Assembly: GCA_002118135.1 (NCBI GenBank)
Contig: BDIU01000154.1
Location: 248,165-312,164, forward strand
Origin: Trebouxia sp. TZW2008
Taxonomy: Eukaryota > Chlorophyta > Trebouxiophyceae > Trebouxiales > Trebouxiaceae
Length of the DNA: 64,000 nucleotides
Direction: 5' to 3'
Under the pieces are notes generated by a model. The model was given only the letters and a program-made list of their open reading frames with translations, was not told the origin of the DNA and searched no databases. Made by a program: the position numbers and the translations under genes. Below are positions 22,101 through 31,398 of this stretch, piece by piece; position 1 is the first letter of the stretch; every line of letters starts with the position of its first letter.

Positions 22101-23227
22101 CCTGTGCTGTTGCAGGCAGCCAGGCAGATCATAGTGGTCGTCAGCATCCAGGCCCCACCCGCGATGTCTCAACAGCTTCTTTGATCAGCAACGCCTCCTC
22201 ACAGGATGCAACAGGTAGTCTGCAGCATCAGCAGCCGGCGCATGTGCGATCAAGGGAAGCGTGGGTCGCGCTGCAGAACGTCCCGGACAGCCGCCACCAA
22301 CAACTGCCACGGCTGTCGATAGCTGAGCAGCAAGCGGTAGTCAGGCAGTCTCTGCAGGACCCACCTAGTGACAGTCACCAGGAAAGCCAACAGCCCACAG
22401 CTAGTGGTGACCCACAGCAGGCGTCGTTGCCAACAGTGCCCAACAGGAGCTCCCTTCAACAGGCAGGGCGAGACTTCTTCCCTGGTGACATTCTCAGTGA
22501 TGATAGTGAAGGCTCAGGAGACTTGCAGCAGGCCTCTCAGAAGGCGTTACGGGTCTGGCAGCAGATACCGCGTGGTGTGAGACCAGACGAGTTGCAAGAC
22601 ATTGGCATTGACCCAGAGGGAGTGCCTCAGCAGCCAGGCAGGTTGAGTCAGCAGGGGCATCGGCCCTCCTTCCAGGGGCAGCGGCAGGACAGGGCTAGCA
22701 GCAGCCACATGAGCCCCTTTGCCGGCTTTGCAGCGCTCAGGCTAGCCAGAACGTCCATAGATGACCGGCAGGATCACCGTCATGCGGGGCCCAGGTCTCA
22801 CCGGCCGTCCATTGAGCAAGTGGTGGGCAAGAGCAAGATCCTGAAGACCATCCCTAGGCACATACGGAAGTCTCTGGATGCTGACCCACGGCCTGGACGC
22901 AAGTCTTTGGAGTCACAGCCGCCGCCTCCTGCAAGTAGCAGCGGCACCCGCAACAGTAGGGATAGCGTAAGTGCCCAAATAGCTGAAGAGGCAAACCAGC
23001 GATATGAGCAGCGGCGGCGTAGCTTCCTAGATGCGCAACTGCAGGAAGCTGGTGTGGCAAGCACCATCAAAGAGAGTCCTGATTGTTCTGCGTCTGAACA
23101 GGATTCTGCCAATCTAAATACTGATCGTTCTGAAGACGTATCGCAGGAGAAAGAAACGCGTGCTTCTGGCTTGAGCCAGTACAGCCCTTTTGCATCCTCA
23201 GGGTTGACGAACGCTCCCTCATTTTAG
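10128..23227 (+). CDS. TKL protein kinase with N-terminal helical bundle and WD40-like beta-propeller
   Basis: Twenty-two exons in consistent phase: 10128–10140, 10178–10200, 10252–10482, 10704–10805, 10974–11265, 11555–11679, 12071–12303, 12620–13050, 13461–13749, 14025–14187, 14680–15088, 15528–15728, 16176–16738, 17152–17397, 17819–17902, 18230–18343, 18689–18855, 19144–19270, 19896–20095, 21297–21324, 21391–21706, 22116–23227; about 1822 aa. Residues 13–200 are helical (NREKCCMVLSAAMAACLALE; QKYCKFFRKQHTIDKF), resembling the MLKL N-terminal/HeLo-like four-helix adaptor; BAR is the alternative. Residues ~220–690 are propeller repeats (AGAVSGNLYTFDL, HVWLGHKGGMVRVWS, AHDNGQIQVWDMTTG). The kinase spans ~1026–1338: GEGSIGRVHLG, DVAIKVLG, HPNVVLFMGVC, HRDLKSPNLLV, DFN instead of DFG, RWLAPEVV, ADVYSFGLILWELLT, EQRPPFEHCI. 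The tail is Ser/Gln-rich with seven consecutive Gln and ends at TAG 23225. Likely a cytoplasmic signalling kinase. The first two small exons are the least certain. Confidence 0.82.
17360..17600 (+). repeat. Tandem copies of a kinase exon edge and its splice donor
   Basis: The exon ending at 17397 (AGCAGCATGGCTCTCACC... up to GAGCGAGAA, then GTAAGA) is echoed in the following intron at 17457–17505 (diverged, with GTGAGA) and at 17553–17597 (nearly identical, but with the donor GTAAGA changed to TTGAGA). The two intronic copies are about 97 bp apart and share flanking intron sequence containing TTGAGTG. Confidence 0.8.
19681..20397 (+). repeat. Tandem copies of both ends of a kinase exon (subdomains X–XI)
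   Basis: The true exon is 19896–20095. Its beginning (ATGGTGGCTATCACAGAGAG onward) is copied upstream at 19681–19745 and, more diverged, at 19816–19850. Its end (GAGCACTGCATCATC through GCCATGGCTGTCAA and donor GTAAG) is copied downstream, with donor-like sites at 20239 and 20383 against the real one at 20096, a regular spacing of about 143 bp. The last copy keeps an uninterrupted kinase-frame segment and a canonical donor. Confidence 0.85.
21592..21610 (+). repeat. CAG trinucleotide run coding for polyglutamine
   Basis: A CAG run in the coding tail of the TKL kinase gives seven glutamines between GS and IGS. Confidence 0.85.
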
Positions 23228-24492
23228 CACGCAGGTGCAGCTCTAGATTGTGCGGCACAGCATAACTAGAGCTGCTGGTCATGACTTTCAGTTGTGGCTG
23301 AAAGATGCAGATATTAACAGATGTTGTTGGTATGCTTCTTGCTTTGAGTTCTGTTTTTGGTGTTGATGCTTGGTGCAGATGCTATAGATTCTAGTTAGTT
23401 TTGCATTCAGCAATTGATGCTGGGCGTGGAAACCTTGGTTGTAAGGGCTGTATACGTACATCTGCATGTGTGTATTTTTGAGGTGTAACTTCACAATGGT
23501 GTGATTATGTCATCATTTTGGCCCAACCAGTGCTTGAAGACTAAGATATTGTGATGTCTCTATTGTCAGGTGTTCTGCAACTCTTTTTCTATGCTTTGAG
23601 CTCTGTCAGCATGTTAGTAATAGACACCTGCCACTTGATTCGATTCAACTGTATGTATCAGATGAGATACTGCGTCAGGTCAGGAGATACTGCGCAAGAT
23701 GGCTGGGCAACTAACCACTGCAGCATCAGTTGTGTGTAGCATTGCACGACAGACCACTGATGATACAGATTCAGTACTGAGCTGGATCATGTTACGTATA
23801 CGCAATCAGGGTGTCTGTATATACACATATATGTGTGTGTGTCACAGAAGCCCTCGTTGCAGATGTAGCTACAGAAGAAGCAGCTAACACAGCTAGCGTG
23901 TAGATCTGACTCATACGGTAGGCTTTTCATGATGAAGAACTTGCAATGCGTCATGATCATGAATGCTGCATGTAACGCACAACCTCAAAATTGCAGATTC
24001 AATTAATTGAAACCCTAAATATTGCTTCAGGCCCTTCGTTTAAAGTTGCACCTCCTGCAAAATTTGCGCCTCCTGCAGTGAATGTATGCGTATATACGAG
24101 CTAACAAAGCCAGGCTTGGATGTTGCCAGCGCAAAGTGCCAGCTTTTGCGCAGCTTGCTGCACAGCATTCACAATGGGAGACAATATTGCACTGCTTGAG
24201 CCGATGTCCCAAGGTGGAGTTGACTACTGTCAGCTGCAAGCAGTGTCTTGAAGTCCGCCAGCTGGGCAGTGAACTTTCATCGTGGCGGGACAACGCATGC
24301 CACGCCGATGCAACTCCAACGTTGGACATTACAGAGAGCTCACATGGCATCCAACCTTGACTCAGTGCCAGGTTGAGTAGGAAGTCATCTGAGAAGTGAT
24401 GATGCCTGCAGACCAGCTTTTTTGCAGAGGTCAGTTTCTGCTTCAGCGTTAAGGGTCTCGTTGGCGACACTGCGATTTTACCTCCGGCAACC
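23228..24492. other. Intergenic with 3' UTR of the kinase gene
   Basis: Contains a short TA/TG-rich patch (about 23815–23845). No coding exon is recognised between the kinase stop and the next ATG. Confidence 0.55.
23440..23444 (+). terminator. Probable polyadenylation signal TGTAA
   Basis: TGTAA, the usual green-algal polyadenylation signal, lies about 215 nt after the stop codon of the TKL kinase gene. Assigned by position only. Confidence 0.4.
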
Positions 24493-25170
24493 ATGGTTCA
24501 AATCGTGAGCTTTGAATTGACGGGCCTGCTCACCAAGAACCTGTCAGAGATCAGATCTGCACGCGGCAACGCTGCACTCACCGAAGCTGAAGCTCTGGAG
24601 TTTGTGACGCCCTATGTGATGACTGCTTTGCTGTCAAGCCGCGTGCCAAGCTCTAAAAGGTGAATTGTAGCATCCAAGGCGCTCTGCAATGCTGCATGGT
24701 TCTACAGCATCGAATCAGGCAGGACGATGCCATTGCCCCGCGCATGCCCAATTGATGTCGCTGAACACAGCGCAAAGGCAGCACAAACATTGACGCTCTC
24801 CCTTTGCAGGTGCGTGGGAGAATTCTGCAGATCAAGTGGAGCCGCGCTTGTGTTGCCAGTGGCGGGGCCAGCAGCTGTAGCATGGTATCGAGTGCGAAGC
24901 AAGAGGGACAAATGCTATCTTGCCGTTGGCCTCGCCGAAGGTCATGGATCAAAGAAGTGCGCTGCAGCCAATGCAGTCGAAGACGCTGTGGTCGAAGCTA
25001 TTCTGGCGGAGGTTGTCGCTGAAGCTGTCGTTGGGGCTGTACCCTTCAATGGAGGCGCCATTTCTGTTGCTCGTTTGAACAGCATGTACCGCAAAGTTGT
25101 GAAAGCAGTTGCGGATGTGGCCATCGCTCTATATGCCGCATGGGTGGTAGAGAGGCTGGCTCTAATGTGA
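24493..25170 (+). CDS. Small Ala/Val-rich hypothetical protein
   Basis: Two exons, 24493–24659 and 24810–25170, join through a canonical donor (AAAAG|GTGAAT) and acceptor (TTTGCAG|GTGCG) to give 175 aa. I do not recognise the family. The start MVQIVSFELTGLLTKNL reads as an amphipathic helix. The middle is Ala/Val-rich and partly hydrophobic (ALVLPVAGPAAVAWY; VEAILAEVVAEAVVGAVPF). The end holds a further hydrophobic helix (VKAVADVAIALYAAWVVERL). No catalytic motif is seen. The base composition of the coding exons is GC-richer than the surroundings and the frame is open across both exons, which supports a real gene. It may be a peripheral or membrane-associated protein (inference). Confidence 0.5.
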
Positions 25171-25384
25171 GTCATACAACAAGACGCACGCAACTGCAAA
25201 TACAAGCTTTGAAGGCAATACTATGCCTCTCTGCAGCTGCAATCAGGATTTCTTGTACCATATGACATTCAACAAGCATCATGGCAATGCTATGTACACT
25301 ACGACGCCCTTGCCTGCACTTTATGAACCTTTGTTTAGCAAAGCTGAGGCAGTCAACAGGGCTGCAGTATGATGAAAGTTTAAA

Positions 25385-25830
25385 GAATTGGTCCCCTTAG
25401 GCTAGTTTGTTCAGCCTTTCAGAAGGTATAGATTTTACAGGCTGTATATGAAAGGTGCAGCAATGCAGCTTGAAGCCATACTTTACCCAACTTGCAGAAG
25501 TGTTGATAGTGGCTTCTACTGAAATCAAGCCACCAACCTAGGTTGAAGGTTTTTGTGCTCTTAGACTAGATTTGCTTGTCACAGTAACAGAAATTTTACT
25601 GGCTTTTTGTGAAGGGTGCAGCGATGCAGCCTGAAGCCACTTTTTGCCCCCTTGCGGACAGTATTGGACAAACTGAAATAAGCCCACCAAATTGAGTGTA
25701 GAGGGTTGGTGCTCTTGGGCCAGATCTTTAGCGCTTCAGAAGCGATCTTATAAGACATTACAGGCTGTGTGTGAATGGTGCAGTAATGCAGCTTGAAGCC
25801 CTACTTTGCAGCATTAGCAGTAGTGTTGCA
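25385..25830. repeat. Three diverged tandem copies of a ~164-bp unit
   Basis: Recurring landmarks are TTGGTGCTCTT, then ACAGGCTG, then GGTGCAGCAATGCAGCTTGA. They appear starting near 25433, 25597 and 25760. Copies differ by many substitutions, so the array is old. Confidence 0.8.
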
Positions 25831-26396
25831 TAAATAATCCCAAATCTATAAAAGCCAGCTTCATTGTGCACGCAATCGTCACTATTGTTCACAGATCACC
25901 TACAGCAACAAAATCATCAAATGCTGTATGAGATATTACTGTTCTGCAAAGCATCAGTTGCTGCTGCCTCAGCATCCTCCAATGATGCACTGGCAATCTT
26001 GTGATCTTGCCGGGCTGTGCAGAGGCAACCAAAAAACAGTCTACACTGTTAGGCGTTGATAGGAGTCTCTGTCTGTAGAGGCAGCCCAGGGCTGTGCAAG
26101 GGTGTTTTCTAAACAGTCCTGAGTGGACTTGTGTGCGGCTCTGTTTCTATGTGATGGTGCGAGGCAGTGCTGACAATCTGAAGGGCCAATGAAGGTGACA
26201 CGCTAGGCGCTTGCATTGCAGTTCAAGCCACAATAAGATAGTGTTGAATGAACACTGGTGGTAGGTAAGCAGCAAACACAATCCTTTGCAGCAAGACGTT
26301 CCTATCTGAGCTGATCCAGGCAAATCAAGCTATTCCAGCATGGTGTGCTTGCACAGAACCTGTGCAGCTTTACGGATTGTGGGCTCCAATGTTTGT

Positions 26397-26434
26397 CGAC
26401 GTCCTGTATCACAAACGACGTCCTGTATCACAAA
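26397..26434. repeat. 19-bp perfect direct repeat
   Basis: CGACGTCCTGTATCACAAA is present twice head to tail, at 26397–26415 and 26416–26434. Confidence 0.9.
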
Positions 26435-26799
26435 GCGCAAACGAGCTGCGCCTTAGCTCCAAAAGTGTTTGCCAGAGATGACATGCATCTGAGTCAAAAG
26501 GAAGCATAACCTCTGATGGCCAAATCTTTGCGTACTATGACACATAGGTTGAATGACTCCCACTGCAGTCCAATGCAGAACATCATCAGCTGGTCTGTCT
26601 GAGCTCAGGGATGCACATGTGCCTCTAAGCAGTCCTGCTGATGCATGCTGACGCAGTTGCCCCAACTGCAAGATGCTGGCATGCTGCACCTTCTGCACGC
26701 CATCTGAGGTAGCTGACCTGACTGCGGTCTTGTATATACAGACAGACCAGGCAGTCTGCATGTTGCTGACATACTGTAGCACAATGTGGGGCATCCTTG

Positions 26800-26837
26800 T
26801 AGCATGTCAGTCCTCCATGATAAGGACTGACATGCTA
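26800..26837. repeat. Perfect 15-bp inverted repeat (hairpin), 8-nt loop
   Basis: TAGCATGTCAGTCCT at 26800–26814 is followed after 8 bases by its exact reverse complement at 26823–26837. No T-run follows it, and it lies outside any recognised exon. Confidence 0.85.
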
Positions 26838-28023
26838 TTCGATCTCTGTGATATGTTGGAGCTCTGAATTGTAGTAGGCTGGAGGAGCACCAGGGCTGCC
26901 TTGCAAGATTTGGCTGGCTGTTTGGTACTGACAGCTGACGCTGCATATGCCAGAGCGTGAGCTTCTGCCTGTTGCAGCATGTTTAACGCCTGTTCTTGCA
27001 GTCATGTGATGTATGGCTGGCGAGCATAGCCTCATATGGCGCTGCACACGCAGCTCATAAATCGAATTGATCTGTTACTAGCCTGCAAAAAATCAACCAC
27101 ATTTTGTGTTTCCAGTTCCTGCAGTTCTTTGGGATAGGTGCTGCACTCCTCTTCTGCTTTCAGCAACGATGCCATGTATATGTGCCATATTGCCTGTCTC
27201 TTGGAGCCAAGCGGCCAGCTTTGCAGAATAAGTAATTGTAATGGCTGGACTGTGAAGGCAGACAACTTGCATCACAGGGCATATGCACAACACAACTTAT
27301 CGATAGCTGCAGCACTTGTGGAAATCTGGTAAAGGGTGTGTTGGAGCGCCCGCAGCAATCAGGAGGGAAAAGCTTTCAGAAGCTGCGAAGTATGCTTGAG
27401 ACTTGATCACGTGGCTGCCTGTTGCTGTACCTGCAGGTTGAAAGAAAACTGGGAGTCAATACTGGGTTGCACTTTGTGGCTTCGCGCAGTGACTGTTGCA
27501 AGAGCAGGATTGCTGTTTGGCTTGGCTGACTACGTGTGCTACTGTATTGGAAGGACAGTTGCAGTCTTCTCTGATGACATATGAAGATCGTTATGTGACC
27601 ATCTGTGCCGTCGAGTATTCAGTGTGAGTGCCCTGGGCCGACACCTTGGCTGAAAATTCGGTTCAGTTTGACAGCTTTGATGTTGTGCTCGTATCTCTGC
27701 AACAAACGTGACAGTACCAGCATCTCTGAACCGAGGAGGTGCGCCGATCAATCACAGTACAGCTGGCCAGCCTTGACCGTATTGACCAAGTGCCTGCTGA
27801 CCTTCGATGCGATTTGTAATGCAGACACGTGAAGCGATGACTCATTTGGGCGAAGTTTGTCCAGCCGCCTGCGTGCGCAATTGTTCACACAGCAGCAAGC
27901 TGTGAGTGCGACAAAAACCGCTTCCTTATACACTCAGGTGAACTGTCAGCCAAAGTCGTGCTGCTTGATCCCTCTGCACGCGGCTCACAGGAGAATTTCG
28001 CCGTGTTTCGCAGGTTGCCCAGT

Positions 28024-30822
28024 ATGGCGGGTGAAAACGCTTATAACGAGAAGGACTATGATGCCAAGATGCAAGAGCTGTAAGAATGTATACTTTACCA
28101 ATAGTTGTTTCGCACCAAGCATGACGACACTAACAGCTCACACCCACTGGTAGCTTTCTGATCAACCTTTGTGCTATGATGCAGCTCTCAGGACAACAAC
28201 GAGTTTTACACTGAGTGGGAAGAGTCATATGATTCCTTCGATCAGATGCAGCTGCACGAGAATCTGCTGCGTGGGATCTACGCCTACGGTGAGCATAAGG
28301 CTGTGTTCTGGCTGCTGTGACTCCAACTGGGAATCACAGTTTTACACATCTGCTTCTTGCAGGTTTCGAGAAGCCCTCAGCCATTCAGCAGAAGGGCATT
28401 GTCCCTTTCGGAAAGGGACTGGATGTGATTCAGCAAGCTCAGTCAGGAACAGGAAAGACAGCAACCTTCTGTGCTGGTATCCTGCAAAATCTTGACTACA
28501 ACCAAGTTGAGTGCCAGGCTCTCGTGCTGGCTCCTACCAGAGAGCTGGCTCAACAGATCGAGAAGGTGATGAGGGCTTTGGGAGACTACCAGCAAGTCAA
28601 GTGTCACGCCTGCGTCGGTGGCACCAGCGTCCGCGAGGACACCCGCATCTTGCAGTCAGGAGTGCACGTGGTCGTCGGTACACCGGGCCGCGTGTATGAC
28701 ATGCTGCGAAGGCGTGCACTGCGTGCTGATGGTATCAAGATGTTCGTCCTGGACGAGGCCGATGAGATGCTGTCTCGTGGGTTCAAGGACCAAATCTATG
28801 ACATCTTTCAGCTGCTGCCACCCAAGCTTCAGGTGCGCCAGCAGTACATACAAACTGCAAGGACATGTGCACTGTTGCACTGCCCACAAAACTGTGTTGT
28901 TGCTTGCCAAATATGTAGACTTCGATGTGCGCACTGACTTCAATTGATCCACTGCAAAAGGTGAAAATTGCACACAGTCACATTGGGACACTCAATGCAC
29001 AATACATTTACCTAAATATATATTCAGGTGGCACCTGAAATACATTTCATTTCTTTGTTGAGAGATAACAAGACCTGTTTCCACTGTGTCTCTTTGCCTT
29101 GGGAACACTGAATTCAGCTTTGATATGCAGGTTGGAGTGTTCTCAGCCACTCTGCCTCCCGAGGCTTTGGAGATCACCCGCAAGTTCATGAACAAACCAG
29201 TAAGTCTATATTCATTTTTTAACACTCTGCACTGGTTTGACATTTGCATCATGGTCACATGGATTGCTTTTAAGGCAAGCTTGCAGCAGCCTTACAGTAG
29301 CAGTTTTGCATACATGAATAATCTCATTTGTGGGTGCTGTTTCAGCTCAGCACTCAGAAGCATTCGTGGCGTTTTTCTTCATGCAGAACAGCATCTCAAC
29401 TTTTGCATCAATGCAACATTGTAATTCTTTGCCCGTTTCTTTGCAGCAGCCTGCACGGGAAGCGTGCTTTGTTCATTACTTCTGCCTGCTTGCTGCAATA
29501 GAACAGATGAAGCATCAATTTGATGGGATGTGTGATCTGCTACAGGTGCGCATTCTGGTTAAGCGTGATGAGCTGACACTGGAGGGTATCAAGCAATTCT
29601 ATGTGAACGTAGAGAAGGAGGAGTGGAAGCTGGACACCCTGTGTGACCTGTATGAGACACTGGCCATCACCCAGTCTGTCATTTTTGCCAACACCAGGCG
29701 CAAGGTCAGTTCTGCTGCTGTGGTTTCTAAAAGCTCGAGCATGGGCATTGGTGTTGCTAGTCTGTGCTGCTCAGGGCAGGCTGTACGCACTTGTGCTGTG
29801 CTGTGGACTATTGTACAAGCTGCCTCTGTTGCCATGCATTTTATTGTTGCATCTGAAATAGCTTGTATCAACGAGGGTGCGACGTGTTGTGATCAAAGGT
29901 GGCAATTCTGATGGGGCCTGCAGTGTGGTGTTGTGCATATGCTCTTGGCAGTTCGCAACAAGCTCACTGACAGTCAGCAAAGTATGATTTTGCTGTTGGG
30001 TTTGCAACATGGGTTTGCAAGACCCAAAGCACGTTGCATGCCATGGCTACTCAAGGAAAAGCTACATGACTTGCAGCGTGCTGTATGCCACACGTCAGAC
30101 AGTTGTAGTGATGGGCATGCGCATCTGACCTTTCATCAAACTATTGCAGGTGGACTGGCTGACAGACAAGATGAGGGAGCGTGACCACACTGTGTCTGCC
30201 ACTCACGGTGACATGGACCAGAACACCCGTGATGTCATCATGCGCGAGTTCAGATCAGGCTCATCCAGAGTGCTGATCACCACAGACCTGTTGGCCCGTG
30301 GCATTGACGTGCAGCAAGTCTCCCTGGTCATCAACTATGACCTGCCATCACAGCCAGAGAACTACCTGCACAGGTAACTCTCGGTACCTGCTTCTTTTGC
30401 CATGCCACACATTGCCTGGAAGTTATTATCAATAATTTATTGCCAGTTTGCTCATCTTATAAATCTTATGAAGTAAGCACTACGCTGAGATCATTTCCAT
30501 GTGCTAAAGCATTCACAGTCAAGCACTCTACGACACACTTGCTGCAAACACACAGTGCACCTTGTGTTTGCAGCATGCCAATGAGTCTGTTGCGACTGCA
30601 TTATGATGATGGTGTCATGCAGCATTGCTGGTCTTAATACTGCATGATAATGGTCTAATGTAGCATTGCTTATGCAGGATTGGAAGGTCTGGCCGTTTTG
30701 GACGCAAGGGAGTTGCAATCAACTTTGTCATCAAGGACGACGAGAGACTGCTGCAGGACATCCAGCGATTCTACAACACTGTCATTGAGGAGCTGCCCAA
30801 CAACGTAGCTGACCTGATCTAG
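28024..30822 (+). CDS. EIF4A: Eukaryotic initiation factor 4A (DEAD-box RNA helicase)
   Basis: ATP-dependent RNA helicase of the cap-binding eIF4F complex that unwinds mRNA leaders in the cytosol. Exons 28024–28079, 28185–28288, 28363–28832, 29131–29199, 29546–29704, 30150–30373, 30678–30822 give 408 aa, the usual eIF4A length (about 405–415). All helicase motifs are intact and in order: Q motif [10 protein letters not shown] (54–63), AQSGTGKT (79–86), [28 protein letters not shown] (usually SATM in eIF4A), [35 protein letters not shown], and the C-terminal [10 protein letters not shown]. The near-perfect family match makes eIF4A much more likely than eIF4AIII or DDX48-type paralogs. The ATG at 28024 gives the short acidic lead expected. 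Introns are longer in the 3' half. Confidence 0.97.
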
Positions 30823-31398
30823 ACGCTTGGGATCAATACTGTATGCCAATTGGCGCTTGTTGGCTGCCTGCTTCCTTTTGCAGCAAAATGCTCTTGCTGC
30901 AACTTTGCTGCTGTTGCCATCATCGAACTTGCCACATGTATGGAGACATGTGCTGCAACCCTCAGGCGTGTGCCTGCTGCCTCAGCTTTAGTGTGATTGC
31001 TGTTTCAGTACGTGCCTGCCCAATGCTTTCTGCTGCTGCTGCTGTTTCTCGCAATTCCTCTAGGATAGAAAGTCATACACTGAATACACTGCCCTTTTGC
31101 AATGATCAGCTTGTTTCTTTCAAGATTCAGTCTGCGTCTCGATTGCTGTGTCTGTTGCATCAAGCGTGCTGTCATGTGGCGTTCTGCACAGGTTCTCCAT
31201 CAGATGCGAACGGCACGGTGGCTCTGAGTCTGCACAGTGTCAGGCTAGCCCCTACAGCAAAGGCTTCATGTTGCGGCAGCTGTGCGTGAACGAGGGCTTC
31301 CATGGCACACCTCAGGCTAAGAATGGTTTCGGAGCGTGACAGTTTGCTTTCAAACGAGTGCTCTTGTGTATGCCCTTGTGTATGCCTTGTCAATACAA
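30823..31398. other. Short intergenic region
   Basis: Holds the eIF4A 3' untranslated region and the leader or promoter of the downstream glutaredoxin–DEP–DUF547 gene, which is read in the same direction. A 5' non-coding exon cannot be excluded. Confidence 0.5.

Larger units (their letters stand above)
25171..28023. other. Intergenic region with local tandem repeats, no convincing gene
   Basis: About 2.85 kb between the orphan gene and eIF4A. It contains a three-copy repeat of about 164 bp, a 19-bp direct repeat and a perfect hairpin, listed separately. Reading frames at 26453–27265 (-) and 27336–27584 (+) are short and lack motifs or a convincing splice chain. The eIF4A promoter and leader should lie in the last few hundred bases. 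Confidence 0.5.

Noticed and set aside
27032..27265. Possible minus-strand exon (LLKAEEECSTYPKELQELE)
   Set aside because: Reads like a helix, but flanking splice sites are poor and no partner exon was found.
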